A DNA stretch of 5,872 nt from an uncultured Atopobium sp. (GTDB lineage Bacteria; Actinomycetota; Coriobacteriia; Coriobacteriales; Atopobiaceae). Positions 5,850-5,872 of the stretch are shown one piece after another (position 1 is the first letter of the stretch; each line of letters opens with the position of its first letter). The notes under the pieces are model-generated. The model was not told the origin of the DNA and did not search any database. It saw only the letters and a program-made list of their open reading frames with translations. Where the stretch lies: positions 1-5,872 of the forward strand of contig CALIAZ010000017.1 in NCBI GenBank assembly GCA_938045565.1. Reading direction: 5' to 3'. Both the position numbers and the translations under genes were made by a program.

Positions 5850-5872
5850 TAAAGAGCTAGGCCTCTAAGGAC

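Overview
The window reads as accessory chromosome of a Gram-positive, high-host-contact bacterium. My best guess is a member of the Coriobacteriia (Atopobium/Lancefieldella/Olsenella-like): it has a PadR plus DUF1700/HAAS membrane-protein pair, a secreted enzyme with a long tail of GW-type cell-wall-binding repeats, and an IS30-family transposase remnant of the kind I associate with that group. This assignment is inference; nothing in the window is a taxonomic marker. Composition is uneven: the secreted-protease gene is AT-rich (about 35-38% GC in two 60-base samples), while the PadR/DUF1700 operon is richer (about 42-55% in three samples).

Layout. Positions 10-48 hold a perfect minus-strand intrinsic terminator. 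Positions 52 to about 930 hold a decayed IS30-type transposase on the minus strand, with two frameshifts and three internal stops, cut off after the first catalytic Asp region. Its N-terminal coding region carries an exact in-frame triplication of 42 bp (771-896). Positions 931-1168 are non-coding and hold a weak promoter and a good ribosome binding site for the next gene.

Positions 1169-3268 encode a secreted 699-residue protein: signal peptide, unknown N-terminal region, papain-like cysteine peptidase (Gln229, Cys235, His333, Asp353), then about 13 cell-wall-binding repeats. Its stop codon overlaps the start of a 213-residue membrane-anchored protein (3268-3909) of unknown function, so the two are probably translationally coupled and act together at the cell surface. 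Immediately downstream (3986-4213) lies a collapsed, diverged second copy of this membrane protein that keeps only its N-terminal and C-terminal homology blocks.

On the opposite strand, 5404 to 4263 is a two-gene operon: a PadR-family repressor (GTG start) overlapping by 4 bases a DUF1700/HAAS-domain membrane protein. Its promoter (5438-5466) is covered by two palindromic sites with 5-base spacers, one on the -10 and one on the -35 box, which fits autorepression. Divergent from it, 5594-5849 holds a short unrecognised gene whose best start and longest reading frame lie in different frames, joined at a run of six A.

The most interesting element is the coupled pair of secreted cysteine peptidase and membrane-anchored partner, with a dead paralogue of the partner next door. 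The partner may restrain, fold or hold the peptidase, but the sequence does not prove this.
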